Positions 56,061-64,000 of a stretch of DNA of 64,000 nt are shown one piece after another. Location: assembly GCA_963747005.1 (NCBI GenBank), contig CAVVDT010000007.1:1-64000 (forward strand). The letters are read 5' to 3'. The notes under the pieces were generated by a model, which was not told where the DNA came from, made no database searches, and saw nothing but the letters and a program-made list of their open reading frames with translations. Every line of letters begins with the position of its first letter. Positions within the stretch are counted from its first letter, which is position 1. This stretch comes from CAVVDT01 sp963747005. Its GTDB lineage: Bacteria; Pseudomonadota; Alphaproteobacteria; Rhizobiales; Aestuariivirgaceae. Made by a program: the position numbers and the translations under genes.

Positions 56061-56372
56061 GGGGATGAGGGTTCACTCGAGGCCGACGGCAACGCCCGCG
56101 AGGCCGGTCTTGGGGCGCGCCCCGTTCCGATGGCGCATCACCGCCAAGCGGTCGCGGCACCACTGGCCATACACCCGCCGGTAAAACCGGTGAGACCGGC
56201 GCGCGCCCCGCCTCTGGCATGTTCATGTCCCCCAACGCCGGACCACCGACTGAATGCCGGAAGGTGCCCGGCATTTCTGCCCGGCAACCGTCGCACGCAA
56301 CCGGTTCCAGTCTGGCGTCCTTGCCCGACTTTCGCTCGCGCTTGCAGAAAACGCAATCGGGCAGTTCTCGCT
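56061..56372. other. Intergenic stretch
   Basis: 312 bases between the 849-residue gene (upstream side) and the FMN reductase gene (3' side). No gene recognised. Some GC-rich palindromic segments (GGCGCGCCCC, ACCGGCG...) but no clear terminator. Confidence 0.35.
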
Positions 56373-56924
56373 TCAGTCCTTCAACCGGTTCACCAGCGTC
56401 AGAAAGCGGTCGACGAAGGTCTGCAGGAACTTGCGGCTGTCCTCATTGGCGATGTGGCCGGCGGTGTCGAGGAAATCCGGCTTGAAATTGACATAGGCCT
56501 CACCGCCCAGGACAATGGCCCCCAGATTGCCGATCACCTGACGCAGATGCTGCTGGGCGATTGCGGTGCTGATGGCACCCTGCGAGGTGCCGGTGATGGC
56601 GACCGTCTTACCCGTCCAGTTGTTGTGGCCGTAAGGACGCGTGCCCCAGTCGATGGCGTTCTTGAGGACGGCCGGCATGGAGCGGTTGTGCTCCGGCGTG
56701 ACGATCAACACACCATCGGCAGCCTCGATATCGGCCTTGAAGCGGCTGACGGCCGGCGGCGGGGTACCCTCATTGTCCTGGTTGAACATCGGCAGGTCGG
56801 CGATCTCGGCCATATGGAAGTCGGCCTTTGCCTTGCCCAGATGAATGAGGGCATTGGCGAACTTGCGGTTGATGGATTCGCGCCGGTTGCTGCCGACGAT
56901 GACTGCGATCTTGACGTTGGGCAT
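56373..56924 (-). CDS. NADPH-dependent FMN reductase (chromate/azo/quinone reductase type)
   Basis: 183 residues from the ATG at 56924 (AAGGTAGG upstream). Flavodoxin-like: V-I-V-G-S-N-R-R-E-S-I-N, T-P-E-H-N-R-S-M-P and I-D-W-G-T-R-P. T-G-T-S-Q-G-A, a usual FMN-binding loop. Soluble NADPH flavin reductase, often reducing quinones, chromate or azo dyes. Divergent from a HxlR regulator that probably controls it. Confidence 0.88.
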   Translation of the reverse strand: MPNVKIAVIVGSNRRESINRKFANALIHLGKAKADFHMAEIADLPMFNQDNEGTPPPAVSRFKADIEAADGVLIVTPEHNRSMPAVLKNAIDWGTRPYGHNNWTGKTVAITGTSQGAISTAIAQQHLRQVIGNLGAIVLGGEAYVNFKPDFLDTAGHIANEDSRKFLQTFVDRFLTLVNRLKD

Positions 56925-56936
56925 GAATTGCCTACC

Positions 56937-56957
56937 TTGGTTACGAATTGATACCAA
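56937..56957. promoter_or_regulatory. Candidate HxlR operator
   Basis: TTGGT (56937-56941)-N11-ACCAA (56953-56957), an inverted repeat in the 49-base gap between the divergent reductase and HxlR genes, next to a TATATA-like -10. Typical spot for HxlR/MarR-family autoregulated operators. Confidence 0.6.
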
Positions 56958-56973
56958 CGCTATATAGAAGACC

Positions 56974-57384
56974 ATGGAGCGGCTGCAAGAAGGCACATCC
57001 GTTATACCGAGTAACCTCGAAGTGCCCGGGGAATGCCGGGCGGTGAGCGAGGTCCTGTCGCGCATCGGCGACAAGTGGACGGTGCTGGTGGTCACGGTGC
57101 TGGCGCCCGGATCGAAGCGCTTCAGCGAGATCCGCCGGGCCCTCGGCTCGATCTCGCAGCGCATGCTGACGCTTACCCTGCGTGGGCTGGAGCGCGACGG
57201 GCTGGTGACCCGCACGGTGCAGGCAACGATACCGCCGCGGGTCGATTACGAACTGACGGCGCTGGGGCGCTCGCTGATCACGCCGGTCGACACGCTGGTG
57301 GGCTGGGCGCGCGACAACCGCCGGCTGATCGACCAGTCGCGACAGCGCTATGATGCCAACGGCGAGGGGCCCAACGCCCGGTAG
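56974..57384 (+). CDS. HxlR-family transcriptional regulator
   Basis: 136 residues. Winged helix of the HxlR type: G-D-K-W-T-V-L-V-V, R-F-S-E-I-R-R-A-L-G-S-I-S-Q-R-M-L-T, L-E-R-D-G-L-V-T-R and V-D-Y-E-L-T-A-L-G. Usually senses quinones, aldehydes or oxidants through Cys; here one Cys (E-C-R-A-V) just before the HTH. Probably represses the divergent reductase and itself. Confidence 0.9.
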   Translation: MERLQEGTSVIPSNLEVPGECRAVSEVLSRIGDKWTVLVVTVLAPGSKRFSEIRRALGSISQRMLTLTLRGLERDGLVTRTVQATIPPRVDYELTALGRSLITPVDTLVGWARDNRRLIDQSRQRYDANGEGPNAR

Positions 57385-57387
57385 GTC

Positions 57388-58020
57388 CTACTTGGTGCCG
57401 TACATGCGATCGCCGGCATCGCCGAGACCGGGCACGATATAGCCGTGATCGTTGAGATGGCTGTCGATGGCGGCAGTGAAGATGCGTATGTCGGGATGCG
57501 CCTTGCCGAGGGCGGCAATGCCTTCCGGTGCCGCCAGCAGGCAGACGAAACGGATATCGCCGCAGCCATGTTCCTTGAGACGTGCGACGGCGGCCGAGAC
57601 GGAATTGCCGGTGGCCAGCATGGGGTCGACGAGGATCACCGGGCGTTCGGCCACGTCCTCGGGCAGTTTCAGATAATACTCGACCGCCTTGAGGGTCCGG
57701 GGATTGCGGTAGAGGCCGATATGGCCGACGCGGGCTGACGGCACCAGGTCGAGCATGCCGTCAAGCAGCCCGTTGCCGGCCCGCAGAATGGAGACCAGCA
57801 CCAGCTTCCTGCCGGCGAGGAAGGGGGCATCCATGGCCGCCAACGGGGTTTCGATGCGGCGCGTGGCGAGCGGCAGGTCGCGCAGCACCTCATAGGCCAT
57901 CAGGAGGCTGATTTCCCGCAGGAGCTGGCGGAACATCGCACAGGGCGTGGCCTTGTCGCGCATCAAGGAGAGCTTGTGGGCGATGAGGGGATGGTCGATC
58001 GAGGTAACGTTTCCGGACAT
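57388..58020 (-). CDS. upp: Uracil phosphoribosyltransferase
   Basis: 210 residues from the ATG at 58020; AAGGCAG upstream; the frame extends to 58299 without homology. V-S-I-L-R-A-G-N-G and the PRPP loop V-I-L-V-D-P-M-L-A-T-G-N-S are diagnostic. Makes UMP from uracil and PRPP. A cytosine deaminase-like gene lies 2.5 kb away, which would supply uracil. Confidence 0.97.
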   Translation of the reverse strand: MSGNVTSIDHPLIAHKLSLMRDKATPCAMFRQLLREISLLMAYEVLRDLPLATRRIETPLAAMDAPFLAGRKLVLVSILRAGNGLLDGMLDLVPSARVGHIGLYRNPRTLKAVEYYLKLPEDVAERPVILVDPMLATGNSVSAAVARLKEHGCGDIRFVCLLAAPEGIAALGKAHPDIRIFTAAIDSHLNDHGYIVPGLGDAGDRMYGTK

Positions 58021-58165
58021 GGGGTCTGCCTTGTGTGATGTGCGTTCAAGTCGGTGATGTATCGCATTGACGCCGCGACACTGTGGCCCACCGATTGCCA
58101 CAGGAGGGCCGCAATCGCCGCGATATGTGCGGTTGTTTGCGTAAGCGTACGGACACACGTCAGCC

Positions 58166-59389
58166 ATGTTGCAAGTTGCCTTACCCCTTTCCTTTGTAGC
58201 CGATTCTCCCCCCGGTCTGTCGTGGGAACTCGCCGAGCGCATCGCCGACGTCGACCATGCGGCGTGGGCGCGGCTGTGCAGGCCGGACGACTGGGGCATG
58301 CGGCTCGATGTGCTCGCCGTGCAGCAGGCGGCGCTGGCCGGTCAGGCGCGCTGCTGGTTCGCGCTGATCCGCGATGGCGACGGTGTGCCGGTGGCCGCCG
58401 CGGCGCTGGCGCTGTTTCATGTCGACATCGTCCAGGGCGGCGGCGGGCTGGCGCGGATGGCGGCCATGGTACGCCGGGTCATGCCGGGCTTTCTGAGGGC
58501 GAAGGTGCTGTTCTGCGGCTTGCCGGTTCCCTGCGGCGGCAGCCATCTGCGGCTGGCACGCGGCGCCGATGCGAACGCCGTCCTTCACCTCATCGACGAG
58601 CGGTTGCGCGATCTGGCCCGGCAGGAGGGCGCGCGGCTGGTGGTGGTCAAGGAACTGGGCGCGGCCGATGAGCCTGTCGCCCGGGCGCTGGAGTCTCGCG
58701 GCTATCTGCGCGGCGCCATTCCGCCCAATTATCACCTGAAGAGGACCTTCAGGGATATCGACGCCTACCGCATCGCGGTTCGCACCGACTATCGCCGGGC
58801 GCTTGCCGCTGCCTGGAAGAATTTCGACGCCCTCGGCCTCAGCGTTTCCCACATTACCGACCCTGAGGAGATCGCGAAGCGTTTCGACGAACGGCTGCAC
58901 GGGCTCTATCTGCAGGTGTGGAACCACAGCGCGCAACGCATGGAATGCTTCCCCCGCTCGTTCTTCCAGCGCCTGCCGGCGGCGCTGCCGGGCCAGGTGG
59001 TGCTGAGCGTCATCGAGCGTTGCGGCACGCCGGTGGCATTCGGCTATGCGGTGATGCGGGGCGGGCGCTACCACGCGCTCTACCTGGGCTACGAGGAAAG
59101 CCTCAACAAGGCCGGCAGCCTTTATTTCAACGTCATCTACCGCTGCATGGACTGGGCCTTCCGCCACGGTGCGAAGGAACTGGTGCTGGGGCAGTCGGGC
59201 GATGAGACCAAGGCGAAGCTGGGGGCGAAGCCCGAGCCGCTGTGCTTCATGGTGCGGGCTCCAGGGCCGTTGCTGCACCCGATCCTGCAGCGCTTTTCCG
59301 GCCAGCTCTTTCCGGCCGTCCGGCCGGGACCGGTGCATCATGTCTTCGCCAACCCGCAAGGGCGGTTGCCGGGTGCCAAAATATCATAG
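58166..59389 (+). CDS. FemAB/GNAT-like acyltransferase
   Basis: 407 residues. BioF2/FemAB-like GNAT fold: R-T-D-Y-R-R-A-L-A-A-A-W-K-N-F, L-Y-L-Q-V-W-N and the C-terminal G-Y-A-V-M-R-G-G-R-Y...L-G-Y-E-E-S-L-N-K-A-G, with V-L-G-Q-S-G-D-E near the end. Related in fold to the gene at 40015. Possibly acts on peptidyl or sugar amines in the envelope. No ribosome site is obvious at this ATG, so the start is uncertain. Confidence 0.75.
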   Translation: MLQVALPLSFVADSPPGLSWELAERIADVDHAAWARLCRPDDWGMRLDVLAVQQAALAGQARCWFALIRDGDGVPVAAAALALFHVDIVQGGGGLARMAAMVRRVMPGFLRAKVLFCGLPVPCGGSHLRLARGADANAVLHLIDERLRDLARQEGARLVVVKELGAADEPVARALESRGYLRGAIPPNYHLKRTFRDIDAYRIAVRTDYRRALAAAWKNFDALGLSVSHITDPEEIAKRFDERLHGLYLQVWNHSAQRMECFPRSFFQRLPAALPGQVVLSVIERCGTPVAFGYAVMRGGRYHALYLGYEESLNKAGSLYFNVIYRCMDWAFRHGAKELVLGQSGDETKAKLGAKPEPLCFMVRAPGPLLHPILQRFSGQLFPAVRPGPVHHVFANPQGRLPGAKIS

Positions 59390-60487
59390 CAGCGCAGCCA
59401 GCACCTCGGGCAGGGCCTCGGCCAGGACGTCGAGATCGGTGGGGGTTCCCGCCGAAATGCGGATGCAGCGGCTCTGCGGGGCAACAAGCGGCATGCGCAC
59501 GAAGACGCCACGGGCGATGAGCCCGTCGAGCACGGCCCTGGCATAGGGTTGGTCGCGGCCGCAATCGACGGCAACGAAGTTGGTCGCCGAGGCGAGCGGG
59601 ATGAGGCCATTGGCGCGGGCGATGGCGGCAATGCGCCCTCGCGCGGCCACCACCGATTGCTGCACATGGGCAAGCCAGGCATGATCGGCAAGCGCGGCGA
59701 GGGCGCCGGCTTGAGCGATGCGATTGACGCCGAAATGATTGCGTACCTTGTCGAATGCGGTGGCGAGGCTCCTTTCGGCAATGCCGTAGCCGATGCGGGC
59801 GCCGGCCATGCCATAGGCCTTGGAGAAGGTGCGCAAGCGGATGACGCGGGGATCGCCGGCGTCGATGGGCGGGGCGATGCCTTCAGGCGCGAACTCGATA
59901 TAGGCCTCATCGAGCACGAGCAGGGCGCCGTCGGGAACCGCCTCGATCATCGCCTGGACGGCGGCGGCATCGTGCCAGGTGCCCATGGGGTTGTCGGGAT
60001 TGGCGAAATAGATGAGTGGCGCCCTTTCACGTGCCGCCAGCGCCAGAAGGCTTTCGGGGTCCTCGCGGTCATCGGCATAAGGGACGGTGGCAAGACGGCC
60101 GCCGAAGCCGGCGACGTGAAAGTTGAAGGTGGGGTAGGCGCCGAGCGAGGTGGCGACGGGCGTGCCCTGCTCAACCAGCATGCGCACCAGATAGCCCAGC
60201 AGCGCGTCGATGCCTTCGCCCACCACGATGTTGTCGGGTGAGACGCCGTGATGGGCGGCAAGGGCCACTTTCAGGTCGTGGTTTTCCGGATCGCCGTATT
60301 TCCATACCTCGGCGGCGGCATCGGCCATGGCGGCGACCGCTTTGGGGGAAGGGCCGAAGACGTTCTCATTGGCGCCGATGCGGGCGCGAAAAGCCGCGCC
60401 CCGGGCGCGCTCCTGGGTCTCGGGTCCGACGAAGGGAACGGTGGAGGGAAGGCTCTCCACCAGCGGGGTAAAGCGCGGTCCGGTCAT
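59384..60487 (-). CDS. hisC: Histidinol-phosphate aminotransferase (HisC-type)
   Basis: 367 residues. Class I/II PLP fold: D-N-I-V-V-G-E-G-I-D, N-P-D-N-P-M-G-T-W, PLP lysine in R-T-F-S-K-A-Y-G-M-A-G-A-R-I-G-Y-G. Close to HisC, but some relatives use aromatic amino acids. Ends 6 bases inside the FemAB-like gene (convergent). Follows the deaminase by 34 bases on the same strand. Confidence 0.88.
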   Translation of the reverse strand: MTGPRFTPLVESLPSTVPFVGPETQERARGAAFRARIGANENVFGPSPKAVAAMADAAAEVWKYGDPENHDLKVALAAHHGVSPDNIVVGEGIDALLGYLVRMLVEQGTPVATSLGAYPTFNFHVAGFGGRLATVPYADDREDPESLLALAARERAPLIYFANPDNPMGTWHDAAAVQAMIEAVPDGALLVLDEAYIEFAPEGIAPPIDAGDPRVIRLRTFSKAYGMAGARIGYGIAERSLATAFDKVRNHFGVNRIAQAGALAALADHAWLAHVQQSVVAARGRIAAIARANGLIPLASATNFVAVDCGRDQPYARAVLDGLIARGVFVRMPLVAPQSRCIRISAGTPTDLDVLAEALPEVLAALL

Positions 60488-60521
60488 GCTGGATCCTTCA
60501 GGTGGGGGGCAGACTCACCGC

Positions 60522-60986
60522 CTAGTCTTCGGCAATGTCCTCGGCCCACAGTTGGGGCTTTTCGGCGATGAAGCGCCGCATCAGGGCGATGCAGTCACGA
60601 TCGTCTGCAACGATCACCTCGATGCCGCGTTCGCGCAGGAATTCCTCATTGCCGCCGAAGGTGGTGTTCTCGCCGATGACCACACGGGGAATGCCGAACT
60701 GCACGATGGTGCCGGCGCACATCATGCAGGGGCTCAGGGAGGTGTAAAGGGTCATGTGTCGGTAGCTTTTCTGGCGGCCTGCCTTGCGCAGGGCGTCCAT
60801 CTCGCCATGGGCGACGGGATCGCCCTTCTGGACCCGCTGGTTGCGGCCCCGCGCGATGAGGCGCTCGCCCTCGGCCAGCACCGCGCCGATGGGACAGCCG
60901 CCTTCGGCATAACCGGCCAGCGCTTCTTCATAGGTCACGCGCAGAAAGGCGGCATCGGTGGCGCTCATGGTCGCGGGCACGGGCAT
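60522..60986 (-). CDS. Nucleobase deaminase, Fcy1-like cytosine deaminase candidate
   Basis: 154 residues from the ATG at 60986, chosen for GAGGAACG upstream. Zinc site H-G-E-M-D-A-L and P-C-M-M-C; then G-I-P-R-V-V-I-G-E-N-T-T-F, V-V-A-D-D-R-D-C and the C-terminal P-Q-L-W-A-E-D-I-A-E. The latter three match the layout of yeast cytosine deaminase Fcy1 (GIPR-VGEN, VDD, PQDWFEDIGE) better than TadA or guanine deaminase. Would convert cytosine to uracil; substrate not proven. Confidence 0.8.
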   Translation of the reverse strand: MPVPATMSATDAAFLRVTYEEALAGYAEGGCPIGAVLAEGERLIARGRNQRVQKGDPVAHGEMDALRKAGRQKSYRHMTLYTSLSPCMMCAGTIVQFGIPRVVIGENTTFGGNEEFLRERGIEVIVADDRDCIALMRRFIAEKPQLWAEDIAED

Positions 60987-61157
60987 CGTTCCTCAGTGGT
61001 GAGCAATCTCATTTCGCGATCTTATACCAAAGGACCTGTCGAGACGGTACAGCCATGCGCATGGCGCAAGGCTCGGCTTCCCGCCTGGGCGTTCCCAATG
61101 GTGAAGCGAGGCGTTAAGAGACGAGGGGCCTGTTCGCCACTACCCACGGAACTCCCC

Positions 61158-62075
61158 ATGAGCGATGCCGTTGCCGCCGAGGCCGCGCTGGCTGCCGATC
61201 TCGAGCGGCGGGCGATGCTCGCCGGCATCGCCTGGATGGTGCTCAGCGGCATCCTGTTCGTGTGCGTTACCGGCATCGTGCGCTATATCGGCACCGGCCT
61301 GCCGTCGCCGGTGGCGGCCTTCATGCGCTATGCCATGGGTGTGGTGCTGCTGTCGCCGGCGCTGGTGCGGCTCATCTCCTATCGACCCTCGCCACGTTCG
61401 CTCATGCTCTATGGCGTGCGCGGGCTGATGCACGGCAGTGCGGTCATCCTGTGGTTCTACGCCATGGCGCGCATACCGGTGGCCGAGGTGACGGCCATTG
61501 GCTACACGTCGCCCATCTTCATCACCCTGGGGGCGGCGTTGTTCTTCAAGGAGCGGCTGCATGCACGGCGCATCTTCGCCATCGTGGCGGGCTTCGCCGG
61601 GGCCATGCTGGTCATACGCCCTGGGTTTTCCGAGGTGTCATCGGGCCAGCTTGCCCAGCTTGCCGCTGCCCCGCTGTTCGCGGCGTCCTACCTCATCGCC
61701 AAGTCGCTGACCCGCACCGAGAGCCCGGTGGTGATCGTCGGCATGCTCACCATCACCTCGACGCTGGCGCTGGCGCCGTTCGCCATCGCCAACTGGCAGA
61801 CGCCGTCGCTGCATGACAGCTTGTGGCTGGCCCTGACGGCGGCATTCGCCACCACCGGGCATTACACGCTGACCCGCGCCTTCAAGGCGGCACCGCTCAC
61901 CGTGACGCAGCCTTTCACCTTCCTGCAACTGGTGTGGGCGACGTTTCTGGGGATGCTGGCCTTCGGGGAGCCGTTCGATCCCTGGGTGATCGCCGGCGGT
62001 GGGTTGATTGTCGCCTCGGTGACCTATATCGCCCACCGCGAATCGGCTGCCAGGCGGCGGGCGCGGGCGAAATAG
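61158..62075 (+). CDS. EamA/DMT-family transporter
   Basis: 305 residues from the ATG at 61158. Ten membrane segments in two EamA repeats, with S-P-V-A-A-F-M-R-Y and E-V-T-A-I-G-Y-T-S-P-I-F in the first and Q-P-F-T-F-L-Q-L-V-W in the second. Exports or imports small metabolites such as amino acids or nucleobase derivatives; substrate unknown. Confidence 0.88.
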   Translation: MSDAVAAEAALAADLERRAMLAGIAWMVLSGILFVCVTGIVRYIGTGLPSPVAAFMRYAMGVVLLSPALVRLISYRPSPRSLMLYGVRGLMHGSAVILWFYAMARIPVAEVTAIGYTSPIFITLGAALFFKERLHARRIFAIVAGFAGAMLVIRPGFSEVSSGQLAQLAAAPLFAASYLIAKSLTRTESPVVIVGMLTITSTLALAPFAIANWQTPSLHDSLWLALTAAFATTGHYTLTRAFKAAPLTVTQPFTFLQLVWATFLGMLAFGEPFDPWVIAGGGLIVASVTYIAHRESAARRRARAK

Positions 62076-62156
62076 CGCCCCATTGCGCCGCGGCGCGGCC
62101 GGCGGCAGGATCGCAGCCGGTGTTTTCCTTCTTGCAAGTTCGAGGACGATCCGTCC

Positions 62157-62621
62157 ATGCCACGCACGCTCATTCCATTCGCTGTCAGTCTTTGCCTGCT
62201 GCTCGGTCTGGCGGTCCCGTTTGCAAGTGCGGAGGAGCGCTCGTGGCCCGGCACCTACAGTATGCGGCTGGGCGATCACCACATCGCAGTCGAGATCGCC
62301 AATACCGAAGCAGAACAGATACGCGGCCTGTCAGGGCGCCGCGACCTGGCCGCCGGAAGCGGGTTGCTGTTCGTGTTCCAGGATGAGGCCACCTACGGCT
62401 TCTGGATGAAGGAGATGCATTTCTCCATCGACATCTTGTGGATCGGCGCCGACTTGCGGGTGGTGCATGTGGCCGAAAATGTCAGCCCCGGGACTTTCCC
62501 CAAGGTGTTCCGGCCATCGCAACCGGCCCGCTACGTGCTGGAACTGAACGCGATGGACGCCGAGAAGCTGGGCGTGAGGGTCGGAACGCCGGTGACGCTT
62601 CCGGCCGTCCTGACGCCTTGA
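62157..62621 (+). CDS. DUF192-family exported protein
   Basis: 154 residues. Signal peptide (1-25, ending ASA). DUF192 core: V-E-I-A-N-T-E-A-E-Q-I-R-G-L-S-G-R, G-F-W-M-K-E-M-H-F-S-I-D-I-L-W-I, and Y-V-L-E-L-N-A. Periplasmic, unknown function. Convergent with the tyrosine-tailed protein gene. Confidence 0.88.
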   Translation: MPRTLIPFAVSLCLLLGLAVPFASAEERSWPGTYSMRLGDHHIAVEIANTEAEQIRGLSGRRDLAAGSGLLFVFQDEATYGFWMKEMHFSIDILWIGADLRVVHVAENVSPGTFPKVFRPSQPARYVLELNAMDAEKLGVRVGTPVTLPAVLTP

Positions 62622-62627
62622 ACACCA

Positions 62628-62652
62628 CATGCCCGGCCGCGGGCCGGGCATG
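62628..62652. terminator. Bidirectional terminator-like hairpin
   Basis: CATGCCCGGCC (62628-62638), GCG loop, GGCCGGGCATG (62642-62652): a perfect 11-bp stem between the convergent DUF192 and tyrosine-tailed genes. No long T-run. Confidence 0.65.
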
Positions 62653-62676
62653 GGTGCGTGGGAGGCGCGGAGGTGC

Positions 62677-63366
62677 TTACTGGCAGTTGTCGTAGCTGTA
62701 GCTGGGGGCGTAGCTGTTGTAGCTGGACGAATAGTTGTCGTAGCTGTTGTAGTTGCTGTAGCCGTAGTTGTAGTCATTGGTGTAGGTCACAATGACCTTC
62801 TTGTGCACCTTCCTGGCGATGAGGTCGTAGGTGCCATCGGTGTGCATCACGATGAACTGGTCTTCGGTTTCGAAAACCCGGTCGCCCTTGGCGAGGTGCT
62901 TGAGATCGACCGGCTTCTTGGTCTCGGGCGCCGGCTGTTCCACCTTCTTTTCAACCGGCGGCTGTACCTGCTTTTCGATCACCGGCTTGTTGTCGGTGGT
63001 GTCGGAGTTGTCGGCGACGATCGGCTGGGCGGTATCGGACTCAAGGGTCGCCAGCTTCGGCTGGGGCTGTGCCACCGGCGCCTTGGGGGCGACGATCTCA
63101 GCGGTGGTGGAATTCTGCTGGCGCGGCTCAACGACGATCTGGCGCAGGTTGGGGGCCTGCTGTCGGGCGATCGGCGCCTTGGGCGTCAGGCTGAAGATAT
63201 GGTTGCCGGCCTGCTTGCTGGCGACCGGCGCCTTGGGGGCGACGAACTGGGTTTTGAAGGTGTTGCTGGCGGCATCGGCCGCACCGGCGCCGGCCATGAG
63301 GGCGAAAGCCAGCGCAGTCGCCGCTGCGAAACCGCCTGAAAGCCGGACGATATTGGAGGTCTTCAT
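62677..63366 (-). CDS. Secreted protein with PKAP repeats and tyrosine-rich tail
   Basis: 229 residues from the ATG at 63366 (AGGAAGGGC upstream). Signal peptide to about 32 (A-D-A-A). Then three copies of a P-K-A-P-V/I-A motif, a Pro/Lys/Glu/Val low-complexity part (about 115-150) and a small folded part (D-L-K-H-L-A-K-G-D-R-V-F-E-T). The last 32 residues hold 10 tyrosines and end D-N-C-Q. Only the tail matches the 76-residue protein at 157-387. Role unknown; envelope or matrix structural protein is inference. Confidence 0.75.
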   Translation of the reverse strand: MKTSNIVRLSGGFAAATALAFALMAGAGAADAASNTFKTQFVAPKAPVASKQAGNHIFSLTPKAPIARQQAPNLRQIVVEPRQQNSTTAEIVAPKAPVAQPQPKLATLESDTAQPIVADNSDTTDNKPVIEKQVQPPVEKKVEQPAPETKKPVDLKHLAKGDRVFETEDQFIVMHTDGTYDLIARKVHKKVIVTYTNDYNYGYSNYNSYDNYSSSYNSYAPSYSYDNCQ

Positions 63367-63545
63367 GATTTCTGCCCTTCCTGGGTGAGAGGTTCGGTTG
63401 ATCGATGACGCCATTTCTAGCCGGTTGAATTTGAACGGGGCCTGAGGGGGCCGTTCATCTGCGGTTTAGGTGGCGCGGCGCATCAGGTAGGGGTTGCGGC
63501 CAGTCCCGCTTTTGCAACCAGCGACGCTGAGCAGGAGTAAGGTAG

Positions 63546-64000
63546 ATGACAGGAACGGCCATCAATTCGGCGATCTGGCGGACGATCCTCGTTGCCATCT
63601 GCCTGCATCTCCTGGCGTTGCCGGGCCGGGCCGATGGTGCTGTACCCATTCTCCAGCTCGACAGCGGCGGCCACATGGCCCTGATCCGCAACCTGCGCTT
63701 CACCGCCGACGGCACACATCTGGTCTCGGCCAGTGACGACAAGGTGGTGCGGGTCTGGGATCTCAAGACGGGACGCACCGAGCGCACGATCCGTGGCGAG
63801 GTCGGCGATGGCGAGGCGGGCAAGGTCTACGCCATCGCCCTGTCGCCGGACGGGCGGTGGCTGGCGGTGGGCGGTCATACCGCCATGGCGGGAGAGACGG
63901 ACTATCCGGTGCGGCTCTACGACTTTGCCAGCGGCAAGCTGGTGAAACTGCTGCACGGGCACACCGACAGCGTCCTGTCGCTGGATTTCTCCAGCGATGG
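63546..64000 (+). CDS. Exported WD40-repeat protein, start only
   Basis: Runs off the window end after 151 codons. AAGGT precedes the ATG at 63546. Signal peptide to about residue 30 (G-R-A-D-G). Then WD40-type blades: G-H-M-A-L-I-R-N-L-R-F-T-A-D-G, D-K-V-V-R-V-W-D-L-K-T-G, V-Y-A-I-A-L-S-P-D-G-R-W-L-A-V-G-G and G-H-T-D-S-V-L-S-L-D-F-S. Likely periplasmic beta-propeller; what follows the repeats (for example a caspase-like or peptidase domain) is outside the window. Confidence 0.85.
   Translation, partial: MTGTAINSAIWRTILVAICLHLLALPGRADGAVPILQLDSGGHMALIRNLRFTADGTHLVSASDDKVVRVWDLKTGRTERTIRGEVGDGEAGKVYAIALSPDGRWLAVGGHTAMAGETDYPVRLYDFASGKLVKLLHGHTDSVLSLDFSSD

Overview
The window is about 64 kb of a high-GC alphaproteobacterial chromosome, most likely order Hyphomicrobiales (Rhizobiales). 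The placement rests on an ethylmalonyl-CoA pathway gene pair (ccr and ecm/meaA), an IalB-family protein, an alphaproteobacterial LexA box (GTTC-N7-GTTC), an AGCATGAT-type intergenic palindrome common in this group, and housekeeping blocks in alphaproteobacterial order (ffh-rpsP-rimM-trmD-rplS-leuC; mtgA-rpmF; rplY-pth-ychF). It is core chromosome with one small mobile-element cluster. I saw no rRNA, tRNA or CRISPR array.

Layout: 0-6.4 kb holds a tiny tyrosine-rich secreted protein, a MacAB-like export operon, an SOS-box-controlled unknown gene and an MttB-family methyltransferase. 6.5-12.5 kb is the accessory patch: a YdhR-like gene, a 3' IS630 remnant, a complete IS1111-type element, a 5' remnant of a different IS630, a small orphan ORF, a P4-type integrase and an IS110-group element beside REP palindromes. 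12.6-23.9 kb carries typA, a J-domain protein, argG, a HCCA-isomerase-like protein, a carboxylase-like ATP-grasp protein, a nitrilase-family amidase, rlmN, an IalB protein, a quinone reductase, a zincin and small membrane proteins. 23.9-29.7 kb is the leuC/rplS/trmD/rimM/rpsP/ffh block with a XRE regulator inserted on the other strand.

30-38 kb has an AEC transporter, a methyltransferase, ecm, ccr, a polyprenyl synthase, mtgA and rpmF. 38-49 kb has a flippase/GNAT pair, two c-type cytochromes, a DUF1989 protein, rplY-pth-ychF and a MaoC-MaoC-SDR operon. 48.5-50.3 kb is mtnA plus a class II aldolase, matching the DHAP shunt for methylthioadenosine/5'-deoxyadenosine salvage.

50.3-56.1 kb is the most unusual part: a cupin gene behind a canonical sigma-54 promoter, with an upstream palindrome TTGCA-N3-TGCAA like a Vibrio LuxO box, next to a LuxO-like sigma-54 activator, a receiver-Hpt (LuxU-like) protein and an 849-residue unknown protein with an AT-rich internal patch. 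56.4-64 kb holds an FMN reductase/HxlR pair, upp, a FemAB/GNAT-like protein, hisC, a deaminase resembling yeast cytosine deaminase Fcy1, a DMT exporter, a DUF192 protein, a second tyrosine-tailed secreted protein and the start of a WD40 protein.
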